From positions 186,001 to 250,000 of the forward strand of contig JAJTUP010000031.1 of assembly GCA_021399435.1 (NCBI GenBank): DNA of 64,000 nucleotides, written 5' to 3'. The DNA comes from Diaporthe sp. PMI_573 (Eukaryota; Ascomycota; Sordariomycetes; Diaporthales; Diaporthaceae). The notes under the pieces are model-generated. The model made no database searches, was not told the DNA's origin, and was given only the letters and a program-made list of their open reading frames with translations. Positions 1 through 11,502 of this stretch are shown in pieces. The position numbers were made by a program, and so were the translations under genes. Every line of letters starts with the position of its first letter. Position 1 is the first letter of the stretch.

Positions 1-1505
1 TCCAATTCTGCCATTTCTGAGTGTTATGAGTCGAGGCTGACTAATTTCTGTGAAAAGGCAGCATTGGGGGACAATTGGGATATCGTTGGCTTTGATCCAA
101 GAGGCATGTGGCAGAGCAAGCCCTTGGCCAACTGCTCGGCTACGCCAGCAGCTCAAAATACGACTTTGGATCCGAGGTCAGTGCCGAGGATGCCAGACGA
201 CTTCTACGACAGTTACATCCAGCTCGGGATCGACATTGGCTCTGAATGTGCGGAATTGGCGGGTGGACAGCTCGATGCCGGACCACACATGTCGACTGCT
301 ACCACTGCCCGGGACATGCTCAGCATCGTCGATGCCTTCGCAGCAACAGAGGACGGGCAGAGGGCCTCGAAGCCCAGCCATCTCCTGAACTACTACGGCA
401 TTAGCTACGGCACCTTCCTTGGGCAGACATTTGCTTCGATGTTTCCGGAGCGAGTGGGCAGCATGGTACTGGACGCCGTGGTGGACCCGGAGACCTATCT
501 CACCAATCTGACCCGCAACAATGTGAACCATCTCGACGGCGCCATCGCCGGCTTCTTCATCTTTTGCCACGAGCTTGGCCCGTCGGGGTGTCCCTATTAC
601 ACCGGCTCCTCGGCCAAGGATATCTACCAGCGTTTTGCACGGTCGTACGCACAGCTCGACGCCAACAAGGCCAGGGAAGAAAACTGGTCGAACGCTACAG
701 TCATCGAGAGCGCGTTGCTGAACCTGAAGGTCGGGATCCTGGCGGCGGCGTATGCACCGATCACGCAATTCGGCACGCTGGCGGATGCGCTGCTTGGCCT
801 GGAGGTTGCAATCCAGAGGCAGAGTTTGGGCGAGTGGATCAGCAGCGTGATAGGGCTCTCCGGAGACCCTTCCCCTGCTGGCTTTACTAACGCACAGTTT
901 GCCCTCGGCGTGTTGTGCTCTGATCAAGACAACATATGGTACAACAAGACCCTGGAGGATTTCAGGCCTCTCGTAGCCGAACTCGAGGAACAGAGCATCA
1001 TTGCGGAAATATGGATCAAGACTCAGTTAGGATGCAGTGGTTGGTCGATCAAGGCTGTGGAAAGATTCGCGGGGCCGTTCATTGGCGACACGGCGACTCC
1101 CATCCTGTTCGTCGGTAACACCTACGATCCTGTAACCCCTGTTGACAAGTGAGTTCCTTCAGCCTCCCGTCGAGTCTTCCGGTGATGTCTGACCCCGAGA
1201 ACAGCGCGTTGTCCTCGGCACAAAAATACAAGGGTGCTCAAGCTCTTGTCATTGATGGGATTGGGGTGAGTACAACGAAGCCCGTTCATTAAACCTAAAG
1301 CAGCTTTCTGACATTTCCATAGCACAGCGTTATCAATACCGCGAACATGTGCGGATTCGACAAAATCACAAAGTATTTCAACACTGGCGAGATGCCCGGG
1401 AATGATTCGTTCTGCGCGTTCGAGGGAGATAGCCTCGGCGTCTCGTTAAACGGGACACTGAGAGAAAGTATCCTCCAGGCCGGGTTGGCAAATCTGATGA
1501 GCTGA
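1..1505 (+). CDS. Secreted S33-family alpha/beta hydrolase (tripeptidyl-peptidase-like), 5' truncated
   Basis: The reading frame is open from base 1, so the start and any signal peptide lie outside the window. Exons read as 1-1148, 1205-1265 and 1323-1505, with GT-AG introns of 56 and 57 bases. Visible family marks are the oxyanion-region FDPRG (near 91-105), the nucleophile elbow GISYG (Ser, near 400-415), an acidic residue in NTYDPVTP just before intron 1, and the catalytic His in GIGHS, which spans the second splice junction. This order and the C-terminal TAP-like segment match fungal S33 peptidases that remove tripeptides from N-termini or act as related esterases. Several NxS/T sites and paired Cys fit a secreted protein. 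The substrate cannot be told from sequence. Family call firm, exact activity inferred. Confidence 0.88.
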
Positions 1506-2181
1506 TTTGATGGAGAGTATCAATGAGTTATAAAGGTCGTCCATCACCTTTGGCGACGGGGGGTTGAAGTTGTGGTTGACGACTGATTCCTTTTTGAGGA
1601 GCAGTTACTGGTCGCCAGACTGTTTGTGGTTGTCATGAGAGTGATTAGATTCTGTGTTCATCTTTTAAGCACCAAACAAGAGACATGATATTAATTGAGG
1701 ATGTCATCCCTTCTTATGACCAAGCTGGACTCTGCATGCTGAATTGGTCGTGGTAGCGGTAGATGATCCAAAGCGTCAGGGGTCACTTCGGTAGGTCGAT
1801 CCGCTGGCCGACCTCGGTGCCGAGCCCACCCCACTAGTACCTTTCTGATTGGCTTGATCAAGTCAGGCCTGACGAGGTAGTTCTAGCTCCCGCCGCAGTC
1901 GTCACCTTGCCAGGCATCTGCCCAGAGCCCCGGGAGGGACGTCAAGCGCCATCAGCCGTCTCCCACCATCCCCCACCACGAACTCGACGTCGCCTCCACC
2001 ACGCACCACGAGACATTCGAACTCATACACTCCAAAGAAGATACGAGGGACATCGAAGTATACAGCACTGCCGACCACTCTACAAATTCGCATCTCATCG
2101 CACCAGCAGCGTCGACACCCACAGCGAACCCAGCCCCTCTCCCCTCGGTCCCCAGCTCCCAACCCAACCCAACCGCCCACG
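1506..2181. other. Intergenic, tandem genes
   Basis: This 676-base stretch holds the 3' flank of the S33 hydrolase gene and the 5' leader of the ESCRT gene. The last 300 bases are C-rich with few G, typical of a fungal leader. No further gene is seen. Confidence 0.6.
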
Positions 2182-2832
2182 ATGAACCGCCTCTTCGGCG
2201 CCTCCAACAAAGGGCCCAAGCCCACGCTGAGCTCGGCAATCGGCAACGTAGACGAGCGCATAAGCAGCATAGACGTAAAGCTAGCCTCCATCAACGCAGA
2301 GCTGCAGACATACCAGACCAAGCTGTCGAGGATGCGCGACGGCCCGGGCAAGACGGCCCTGAAGCAAAAAGCCCTCAAGGTCCTCCAGCGCCGCAAGGCC
2401 TACGAGTCCCAGCGCGACCAGCTGCAGTCGCAGGTGTGGAACATGGAGCAGGCGGGGATGATGCAGGACAACCTCAAGAACGTCATGACGCAGGTGGACG
2501 CCATGAAGACCACCCAGAAGGAGCTGAAGCGGCAGTACGGCAAGGTCGACATCGACCGCATCGAGCGCATGCAGGACGAGATGGCCGACCTGCTCGACGT
2601 CGGGAACGAGATCCAGGAGAGCCTGAGCAGGGGGTACGACGTCCCCGAGGACGTCGACGAGGCCGAGCTCGACGCGGAGCTCGAGGCCCTCGGCGCCGAG
2701 GTCGAGCTGGAGCGGGAGCTGGGCGGCGGGGCGGAGGCGCTGCCTGGGTTCATGCAGGATGAGGTTCCTGATTTTATCGACGAGGCGCCGCAGACTGAGG
2801 CCGGCAAGGCCGTCAAGGAGGCGGCTGGCTGA
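2182..2832 (+). CDS. VPS60: ESCRT-III subunit of the Snf7 superfamily, Vps60/CHMP5 type
   Basis: A single-exon gene of 216 codons starting at an ATG that follows a C-rich leader. The protein opens with a short basic segment (MNRLFGASNKGPKP), continues with long charged helices of high coiled-coil character (about residues 20-150, with an alternating Lys/Arg/Gln pattern), and ends in an acidic tail (about 150-216, EDVDEAELDAELEALG and later). This basic-core/acidic-tail arrangement is the autoinhibited ESCRT-III fold, and the N-terminal sequence and 216-residue length fit Vps60/Mos10 (CHMP5) better than Snf7 or Vps20. Its known role is at the endosome, regulating Vps4 disassembly of ESCRT-III through Vta1 during multivesicular-body sorting. 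Nothing unusual is seen. Neighbours are unrelated in function. Confidence 0.9.
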   Translation: MNRLFGASNKGPKPTLSSAIGNVDERISSIDVKLASINAELQTYQTKLSRMRDGPGKTALKQKALKVLQRRKAYESQRDQLQSQVWNMEQAGMMQDNLKNVMTQVDAMKTTQKELKRQYGKVDIDRIERMQDEMADLLDVGNEIQESLSRGYDVPEDVDEAELDAELEALGAEVELERELGGGAEALPGFMQDEVPDFIDEAPQTEAGKAVKEAAG

Positions 2833-3797
2833 ACTCGGGGGGCGGGGGGTGCTTTGATGATGTTTTGACACTGCACACGCAGATGTCACTGAGGCAGGAT
2901 TCGATGGGTTTCGCGGCGTTTAAGGAAGGCATTTGTCGGCAGCAAGCAAGTTGGATGGAGTTGGGTGGGCAGGTGGCGGCAGACTCGTTTTCGCCATCGC
3001 CAAAGGCGCACTATTACCAGGAGCAATAATGATCTATTATTTGCATGGCGGCATTCCAGCGACATCTCACCTCGAGCTATACTCAATTGCCCCAAGCTGT
3101 AAATTTTTCCAATGTGTTGCGGTGTCTATTCAGCAATGACCTGATGATCATCGCTGGCTATGGCCTCGAATGAGAATGCCCAGTCTGATTCCGCCCTCCT
3201 GGCTCGAGCCTCCTGGGCCACCCACCCCCTAACCTCTTCGGGTCTCAACGACTGATCACTATCAACCAGAAATACGCAGTGCCTAGTCAATATGTCTATT
3301 AGATGCGACACAATCATATACACATCAACATGATCATGACGGGTCATTATACGGTCCAAAAGGCGGCTCTGTCTCCACAATCCTTTATCCTTCCTTCTTT
3401 TCTGTCGCCTCTCGCCTCCTTTCCTTTCCTTTCCGCTTCGTCCTGTTCCGTTTCTTTTCCTGGCCCCCTTCTTTCTCTGCTCTCCGGGTTCGTCTTTCGG
3501 CAACAGGCCGCTGGTGCTGCCGATGCTGCTGAAGAATCAAACCCGACACAGAGGGCAAAAGAATCACACAAAAAGGGGCTTTTCCTAATTCAGCTATTCA
3601 CAATCAGACGCTCCATATGCACAGCACCCTCGAGGAAACAACTTTTCTCCCACAACCAGGTCCGAAATAATGCCAAAAGAAAAAAGTCCCGCTTTGCTCC
3701 GTCATCCCTAAAAGTTTCCACGCGTGCCCCATATTTCCTTCGCTTTTGGCATGCAAGGGCACATAATTATACCCAGGAAGGCCCTCCCGGGATCCCA
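2833..3797. other. Convergent intergenic region
   Basis: The 965 bases between two convergent genes hold their 3' flanks. A T/C-rich tract at about 3380-3480 is strongly pyrimidine-biased on the + strand. Open frames here lack codon bias and cover the 3' part of the F-box gene on the other strand. No gene is called. Confidence 0.6.
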
Positions 3798-6700
3798 TCA
3801 ATCCATAGTAGCAAAGAACCTGGCAACCTCCTCCAGCTCCGGGTCCCCGTTGCAAAAGTCCCAACCCACGATCACGCTCGTCTGGCTACAACAGATGATC
3901 CGGCGGGCGTCAAACTGCAGCTTGTAGATCCTCGTCGGCATCCCCACCTCGGGCGCACCGTGGTGGTGGAGCCGGTGCTGGCCACCAGGAGGTGGTCCGC
4001 CGGCCACGTTGGCCGGCGTGGCGGTAGCGGTGGTAGGGGCCGAGTGCGAGTTCGAGCCGGGCCCCCCCGCGGCAGCGTTGACGGCGGCGTTTGTGGAAAT
4101 GCCAGCTCCGGTCTCGTCATCCGTGCCGTTGATGGCGGTAGCATCGGCGGCTTGGAGGGCTTGCATACCCTGCTGGCGGGCCCTCGCCTGCGCCACCTGC
4201 GTGCGGACAGTCGCGGCGCTGACTACTTGCCTCAGCTGTGACCGCACAAACGGGCTCTGCTCGCGGTCGATGGCTGTTTGGAGGTGGCTTTGCAGGGTGA
4301 GCATGGTCGGGTAGTTTGACAAGGCCTGCTGGAGGGCATGTACGCCTTGAGGGACGATAAGATCAATCAGCTGCGCGAAAGAGCGCTGTGACGAGGGTGT
4401 TATGGTTGCCATGACTGGCGAGGTAACGTGCGTGATCTGGTCCGAAGGCACAGGAGCAAGGTTTCGCGGCATAATAGGTTGTGAGAATCGCGGCCGGGAC
4501 GCGCTTGTGTTTGCCTGCGTTGAGCTGCCCGAGTGTTCGGGCTGTGTCCTCGATGGGCCGACCGGCGTCGAGGAGCCCGATGCTCCAGAAGAAGCCGACT
4601 GGTTGGCAACCATCGAGCTGGAAGCGCTTGCCCTTGCGGTACGTGGTCGGAGAATAGGTGCTGGAGCCCACTCTGCGGGAGGCGGTTGTCTTCTCGAGTT
4701 GGAGCCGGAGCCGCCATGCGGACCACTGCCTGCGCCGCCAGGGTTGTTGCCAGGTCCGGGAGCATCGGGCGGTGGGCGAGGATGCGAGTGCAGCGCCCGA
4801 ACCGCAGCCTCCTCTTGCTTCAAGTGATGCTGCGGCTTCCACTTGCCCGTCTTGTCCCGCCTCCAGATGATTATGGACTTGTCGTAAGACCCGGAAACAA
4901 TCCTACCCCATCGTCTTCCACCGCCTCCTCCGGGCGGTAGCTTGGCCCCATAAGCCGTTATCTCTTCTGGATCCGTGCTCCCGGCGTTTCCAGGGCGGCC
5001 ACGACGCGGCGACGAGGACACCTCGCCATCCTCTACCGCCTTCATGTACGCCTGGTCCACTCGTCTGGCCTCAGCTGCATCCTCTTCGACACTCCATGGG
5101 AGGTCGCCGAAGCCAGCCTGTACTGTCCGAACCAGATCGGTGTGGTCCCTAAGGCTGGCAACTTCTATACCGGTATCCCGACAGAAAACCTTCACCTCGT
5201 TATCACTACTACCAGAGACGATCCGCTTGCCGTCGTACTGAACACAGGCAATACCCTTGTTGTGGCCGACAAACGTCCTCTTGCAAGCACCTGTCTGCCA
5301 GTCCCAAACCTTTATCTGACGATCGCCACTGGCTGACACGATCTCGTTGTCTACAATCTGTACCGCGTTGACTGCTGCGCTATGGCCCTCGAGGACCCCG
5401 ATCATGGTCAACGCCGGGATTACTGGGAGCTGATCCAGCGGCGAGGACTCGTATCCATATCGCTTCACAGTGGTGGGCACCGGGTTGACCATGCTGTAGC
5501 CAGGGTCACCCGCGTTTAGGGCGCGACGATTGAAGATCTTGATGGTCCTGTCCTTGGAACATGTGGCAAGGATGCGCTTGTCGAACTTGACGTTCAAGAC
5601 TGACTCTCGATGTGCGTGTGTGAGCCGTTGGATGATCTCGCCGGTGGAGAAGCGCCAGACAATCACATCCGAGTCGCTGCTACCTGATACAATAATATCT
5701 TCCTCGGGGTCGGAGTCGAATTGCAGGCACAAGACAGAGCCAATGTGACCAACAAGGGGTTTCCGAACCAGGCGCCTCGTGGCGAGACTCCATATCCGCA
5801 GCGTACGGTCGCGACTTCCGCTCACCAAGTACTCCTCGTTGTACTGCAGGCTGTAGATGCACTCATTGTTATGGCCCTCCTCCAGGTGGTCCGGATGAGG
5901 CAGCTGGAAGTTCTTGAAGTTGCCCTGCTCCCAGTTGGTCTCGAGCTTCATCCGCATCGAGTAGAGGTACTGCCAGTTTATCTTCTGCTTGCCAGAAGAC
6001 GCGTCGTAGATCCACATTTTCGATTTGAAGGAGGAAGCGGGCGGAGGGAGCGCATCGGTCGGGCTGCGCGAGATGGCCTTACCCTTGCCCTTGTCAAGGG
6101 TCTTGACCCTCATGAAGGAGCCCGAGTTCGACCCAGACCCGTGCACGTTGAGGTCCCTCAAAGCCGGCGTCATGGCCGTCCGGGAGGAGCTACCGCCAAA
6201 TAGTGACTCGTCGACCTCGAGGGTCTTGGGCTCGGCGGTCAGGAGGTGGCCGGCATCCATCATAAGGTGGTCCTCGTCCTCGTCCAGGGACACGGCCCGC
6301 TTCTTGTGGGTGTGTCCATCCTCCTCGGACTTCTGGCGGTGCATAGAGCCGGGCGAGGTCCTCCTGTTGGCAAGCTCCTCTGCAGCCTCCATCTCGGACG
6401 CAATGACCTTCCAACCCTCCATAAGGAATAGACGCTGCCATAACGTACGGTCGAGGGCGAGGCTGAACCAGGGGCGACATGTCTGGGCGACAGACAGGAG
6501 GGAGACGGGATCAAGGTATCCGAGGATCTTGAGACATATCTCGGCGGGCAGGTATCTGATAAAGTCGATGTACAGGCGCGGACTCATCTTCTCGACGATC
6601 TCGGCGACGAGGCTGGTGGGCAGGTTATCGAGGAGCTCGAGTGTTAGTTCTGCGAGATCGAGGCGACATTAGCAATCACGGAGGGCCGGCAGTGTGCGCG

Positions 6701-6952
6701 TGTGTGTAACAGCACAGAATGAAGTAGGCAGCGGGCGGTAAGCAGTGGCTACGTACGAGTCCTCAGGTCGGCGGGCAGGCTTGCTATGTGCTGCGACAGC
6801 CATCCTTTGATCTGAAGAGGGGAGGCGCCTGTGGATTCCAACAGTTTGACATTGGAGGACAGAGAGAGGTTGAGGTTCGTAGGTGATGGCGGGTTCAGAG
6901 GGTCTTCGGAATAGCCTTCATCTGTTTGCTGTGAAACGCCGTAGCCTTCCAT
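3798..6952 (-). CDS. F-box/WD40 substrate receptor of an SCF ubiquitin ligase (FWD-1-like)
   Basis: Two exons, complement of 6757-6952 and 3798-6649, with a 107-base intron that has a good TGCTAAT branch site and CAG acceptor, give 1015 residues. The start at 6952 has CCACCACC before ATG. The N-terminal segment before the F-box (about 45-90, LRTQLTLELLDNLPTSL) resembles the dimerisation domain of beta-TrCP/Cdc4-type receptors. The F-box is at about 93-140 (YLPAEICLKILGYLDP). Six WD repeats with GSxDxTLRIW-type ends run from about 325 to 680. A seventh (RIICCSQTSVIVGWDF) lies at the very C-terminus after about 290 residues rich in Gly, Ser, Pro and Ala. The protein should bind Skp1 and select phosphorylated targets. 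The layout recalls Neurospora FWD-1, which degrades the clock protein FRQ; orthology is inferred, so no symbol is given. Confidence 0.9.
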
Positions 6953-9070
6953 GGTGGTGGGTTGGGCAGCGGGCGGTTCGCGATGCCGCAATGCAGTGGC
7001 CGGGTTGGTGTCTTGCGGTGAACGGGGATTCGTATGGACGATGGGGAATTCCGCAGAGGGATGGCGGGATGGCTGGCTGTAGATTAGACTACGGCGTGGA
7101 TGGCGGCGTCGAGGGCAGCTGTTGGATCAGACTGCCGAGTTGTCCAGGCAGGTCGGGACGTGGTGCAGGTAGGACAAGGCGTAGGGGGCGTCGGGCGGGT
7201 TGAGGATGACTGTGCTGTGGCTCGGTGCGGCTGCGATCGAAGAGTTGGGAAAGGCTGGGCCGGCTTGGGGATGGCGTAGTGTAGTGTGGTGGGTGAGTCG
7301 AGAGTATGTCGATTGCGAGTACTGTAGACTAATGCTGGAATGTGGTTGGATATAAGTGCAGGAAAAAGGAGGGTGGATATTCAGGGAGTCAGTCCGGTCA
7401 GCCTTGGAACAAGCTTGGAAGAGACGAGACGAGACGTGAAGACGACGACAGCACAATGAGAGACGGAGGTTGTCGATGCCGTAATGTTGTTGTTCATGGC
7501 CCTGATGCGGTAGTGGGCAGTGAGAGTGGGACAAAAGAGGCAGGGACCAGTGGGCCACCTCCCTGCTCCCTCCTTCCCGTTTTTTGGCTTCTGCCTGTCA
7601 GCCCACAGCTAGCCCGAGCCTGAGAGGTGCATACCCCTGCACAGCCAGCTCAACTCAATTGATGATTCCATGCGTCCCTCACCAATCCATTCGTTCCATC
7701 CCGTCGCATCCAATCTGCCCACACCAGATTGCCCTCTGACCAGATTTGATCTGCTATTGAATTATGCCTTGCATCCAATGCTGTCACTGCCACCCTCGCC
7801 CAGTCCAGCCCGCCTCTAATTCAACATTTTCAGTCTACCAACAACATCTACAACGTATAGTGTGGCAGTTGTGCATCTCGCATCTGTCGTCATGCACGAC
7901 TGACTGTTTGGCGAGACCAGATGTCAACAGGTCCAATGCATTCATATGTTCACCCGTCATCTCCACTGTTGGATCAATAGCCTGCCAGATCCCATGCTCA
8001 TGATCTACCGGTACATTATGACCAGCAGTGTACGCTTCCCCAAGCCTGGTTGTGATAGGTCTCAACCGCCCAACGGCGACACCAGCAACGCTCACACCAA
8101 CGACAGCATATCCTCATCCGTCCAACAAGCACCCATGGCTCTGCATAGAATGGTCCTCAAAACCTGTATTGACTGGATTTTGCCCCTCAGATATACTGGA
8201 CATGCTGCTGGCACAAGACTGATCTACCCCGGATGAGCTCACATGCATGCAAATCCCTGGGACACCTGCACGTCATTCGGCGCCTCTTCCAGGTTATTTC
8301 CCGGCCGACGCCAACACCCGCCGAGCCCAGAACGACCCTGATCACTGCTGGCTACTCAGTCAGTTCCAGCACCTCGCACCCCGGCCTGTCCAGCCGATCG
8401 CACTAGGGGTCTGCCAGCCTACGAGCCTGCCTGCCTGCCAGACCGCATGTCAGTATGGGCACTACCAAGCTTCACCCTCCGCACGTCCATAGACCAGCGC
8501 TTGTCAGGGCTATTCAGGATTCAGGTTTCGTGGTGCCTAGAACTTGAATTGAGCTCTGTGCCACCTGGTCCGGTTCTTCTCAGCAGTCATGCCATGTCAT
8601 CCCAGTGCACTAATTGCTTGTTCGCGCTTGGCAATCCTGCCCAGGGTCTCGAATGCTGGGGGTCCCGTCTTCCGGTGGGACTGCTTCTTGCTGAGCATGA
8701 CATCGCGGCCCGGCCAAGAATTCCGAACTTCTCAACCTTGAGGGGGAATTATCTATGCTGCTGTTCAGAACTGTTATGCTTCTGCCCCAGTGCTGTCTCA
8801 TGGTTGCATTTCTCAACTAAGATGCACCCGGCCAACATTGCCTCCTAGAATCCCCGAGGAGCAGTGTTTGAAAGAAGGCTGTGTGGCATGTCTCCGCCTG
8901 ATGGTGAAGAATGAGAAAGCACAAAATATATCGGTGCCAAGAACTTGAATAGCAAAATACTACTAAGAAAACAGATAGGTTTGGTCTAATAGCAACACAG
9001 TGCTGTCTCCGGTGCAATTCTTTTCGAGGTGGACTCAATTAAGACGTCTTTGGTGGCAGTCTCCTGAAGC
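6953..9070. other. Intergenic region with leader of the F-box gene
   Basis: The first several hundred bases upstream of 6952 are probably a leader and promoter of the F-box gene on the minus strand. From about 7640 to 9070 I see C-rich, codon-unbiased sequence with short chance frames and no gene-like translation. Confidence 0.55.
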
Positions 9071-10126
9071 TCAAGAAGGCAACTCGTCCAGCCGCAGGGA
9101 ATCAGGGTAACTGACAGGCTCATCCCCAGGTCCCGCATGCTCTTCCGCCCAGTTGAGGATCTTGTCAAAGTTGCGGCACTTGTGCGTCGTGCTGAAATCC
9201 TCACTGGGCCCTTGTCCCTTGACCCAGTAAAAAGGCACGATACCGACGTCGGCCTGGCACATCAAGACCTGCCGCAGCATGTCGATGCAATGGTCCACGT
9301 GCAGCCGCACGGTCGATGCCTTGTCGGTAAATTCGACGGGCCTGTTCTCTGGTCTGTTGTAGTAGTCGCGCCAGGTGTACATGCGGATCATATTCTGTGT
9401 TCGTTAGTGTTTGCCGTGTCCGTTGAACCAACCAGTCGGACAACGCACCAGACAGTGGAGCTGGTGGACAGCTTCGAGCAATGCCATGTATTGCCCTCCG
9501 TCATCGTCAGAGTACTTGACTGCCCCACGAGACGCACCTAGGCGGTCAATGACCTCCACCCCGACGAGGGATAAATTTGCTGCAAGAAGGAACAGAATAA
9601 GTCACTGGGAGGCGTCATGAGAGTAGGTAGTTTTGCTTACCATTAGCTATGCGGTTCCAAGATTGGTCGAGCTGCTTGTTTGGCCTGCCCTTATAGACGT
9701 TTTCGGATAGGAACCCGCCGTCGAACTTGATAGTTTCATATTCAATGATGCCTGACTCTGGTTCCAGTAGTGGCGCTTGTTGAATCAGCTTCCGACCAGA
9801 TGTGTTGCATGTATGATCAACTCACAGTAAAAGGACGTAGACGCAGCACAGTTTACATCAGTCAAAGTCCCGCGTCTGAGTCGGATTGCAATGGCAATGA
9901 TAACAGACAGTACTGTGACATTGATCACCGCCAGAATCGTAAGCCCCTTCTTGAGACCCGGTGTCAATACGGAGTGGTAAACTGCGGCCTTATCCTTGAA
10001 CTCATAATGGTCCCATTCCGTCGAAGCACGGGAAGAATCCAGTAGCTCATGGCGTTCCTCTCTTTCGATGGTTTGCATCGTGCCTGAGTTCCAAGCCGAA
10101 TCCGAAGAGTACTCGGTGCTGATCAT
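9071..10126 (-). CDS. UstYa-like (DUF3328) membrane oxidase
   Basis: Four exons, complement of 9826-10126, 9641-9775, 9449-9579 and 9071-9394, with introns of 50, 61 and 54 bases, give 296 residues. The first ATG in frame is at 10126. The layout is diagnostic: a cytosolic N-terminus, one membrane helix at about 61-81 (LTILAVINVTVLSVIIAIAI), a segment SENVYKGRPNKQLDQSWNRI, then the paired motifs HQLHC (184-188) and HVDHC (221-225, followed by IDMLRQVLMC). These two HxxHC motifs define the UstYa family, whose studied members oxidatively cyclise fungal ribosomal peptides (ustiloxin, phomopsin, asperipin); others act in secondary metabolism and self/non-self loci. Splice sites were chosen because they join the motifs in frame. 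A small repeated-core peptide gene lies about 1 kb away on the other strand, which makes a peptide-modifying role worth testing. Confidence 0.92.
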
Positions 10127-11111
10127 AGGAGTTGCCAGAGACAGTAGAGGATGAGAGGCAATAATGAACACGACTTTTCGACTATTGAAGGGTGTATGAT
10201 CGGCAAAGCCTCATGTCGTCGAAGGGGGGTATTTTACGCTGGATGGATAAAATCATTTTGTGTTGCCTGATCCAGCTTCTGCCTTACTATTTACGCTCAT
10301 CACAGCTGCTCCTCACGCAACCTCGACTACTTGGTGCATCCTAATTGTCGATCGGGGAACAACAACACCTTGCCCCCACCGTGACGCAGATCTGAGACCT
10401 TTGGCGTTCCCGCCAAGGGGAAACCGTGCGATAATCAATGTTTTTCCCAAGACGCACGAAAATACACCGGCGGGGTAGTGTCGTCCAGGAGCAACATCAA
10501 TGTGCCCCGTCACTCAACCCTGACCGTGGCGTCTCGCCCTCGAAGCAGATTTGATATGACCACCAGTACGTAATGAAGGTTTGACAAGCATGCATCCAAA
10601 ATGGTCGCGAAGACACATTTGTCGTGGTGAAATGATGCTTCACGGGGTAGATAGTCGTCCCCTACGTCCACTCTTAAGTATGAGCATGTCATGTCCCACG
10701 GCGAGGTCGATGAGACATAGATCAGGGCAGGCAGCTGCAGTATGCTTCACTGTCCGAATTATCCGCCGCTTTCAACAACCCCTGCGTGCGGGCCGCTGGT
10801 TGTGCAAGACTGTCTCGGGGACTCCACGATCGTCATCTTTCCCGTCCACAGATGATACCGGCATCTGTACCCGGAATACGAAAATGATCATCAGTGTCTC
10901 GGTTCCCGGCAAGCCTCAACACACCGCCAGATATGACTTCACTTCACATGTCCATGAGAGTGACGACCTCTTACCCAGGGGAGCACCGGCCAAGGTTAAA
11001 AGGCTCAGCTGTCGTCCCAAATTTCCCTTGAAGACAAGAGTAGCTGTTTAGTTAAAGCCTATTCCGTCGCAAGCAACAAACCCGAAGAACTGAACAACCT
11101 GGACCACCAAG
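10127..11111. other. Divergent intergenic region between UstYa-like gene and small peptide gene
   Basis: A 985-base divergent spacer that must hold both promoters. Open frames inside it show no motif or codon bias. No further gene is seen. Confidence 0.55.
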
Positions 11112-11395
11112 ATGCATTTAGCAAAGATATCAGTGGCTCTTGTTGCAGCCTTCTCCTCTGCCAGCCTTGCAGCTCCAGTTGTAGCCGATGGCGTCGGCAA
11201 GGTTGAGGTGTAAGTGACATGACGCATCTTCATGTTTTTGATTGTTTGGTACTGTTGTCATTATTCCCCATGACATTCGACTGTCCTATATGGTGCAGCA
11301 TATGTCCAAATTCACAATCACTGACAGACAGCAGTCGAGCGCCCCTCAGGGCTTATCCTCATCTCAGCGCCAAGTCCAGCACTGAGGAGGATTAG
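11112..11395 (+). CDS. Small secreted peptide precursor with Tyr-containing core (candidate RiPP precursor)
   Basis: The ATG at 11112 (ACCAAG before it) opens a clear signal peptide (MHLAKISVALVAAFSSASLA, cleavage expected near AxA). The first exon ends at 11209 before GTAAGT. An acceptor at 11331 (or 11334, a tandem CAGCAG-type site adding or dropping one Ser) joins in frame to a segment carrying APLRAYPHLSAK and a TAG stop at 11393-11395, for about 53 residues. The same core recurs downstream as EPLRTYPFLQAK (11467-11502), again preceded by an acceptor in the same phase. A secreted precursor with repeated Tyr cores beside a UstYa-like gene is the layout of dikaritin RiPP loci. Against this, I see no Lys-Arg processing sites. 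It could instead be an unrelated small secreted protein or a decayed gene. Gene model tentative. Confidence 0.45.
11338..11374 (+). repeat. Core repeat unit 1
   Basis: Encodes RAPLRAYPHLSAK in the frame set by the upstream splice. Over the 36 bases 11339-11374 it matches unit 2 (11467-11502) at 27 positions, and 8 of 12 residues are the same (P, L, R, Y, P, L, A, K). Confidence 0.6.
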
Positions 11396-11463
11396 GGAAA
11401 GGTTGAAGTGTGATCAGTATTCTTCTAGTCCTCTTGGGTAGTCACAGTTCTGATCATGGCGTT

Positions 11464-11502
11464 CGGGAGCCCCTGAGGACTTATCCTTTTCTTCAGGCCA
11501 AG
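11464..11502 (+). repeat. Core repeat unit 2
   Basis: Encodes REPLRTYPFLQAK. It is preceded by a possible acceptor (CACAG, ending at 11447) in the same phase as unit 1 and continues as a Gly/Asp-rich tail to TAG at 11530-11532. If the first exon is spliced directly to 11448, the encoded peptide carries only this core. Confidence 0.5.

Noticed and set aside
3303..4241. A 312-codon + strand frame
   Set aside because: It overlaps the C-terminal exon of the F-box/WD40 gene on the other strand, and its first part crosses a pyrimidine-rich tract.
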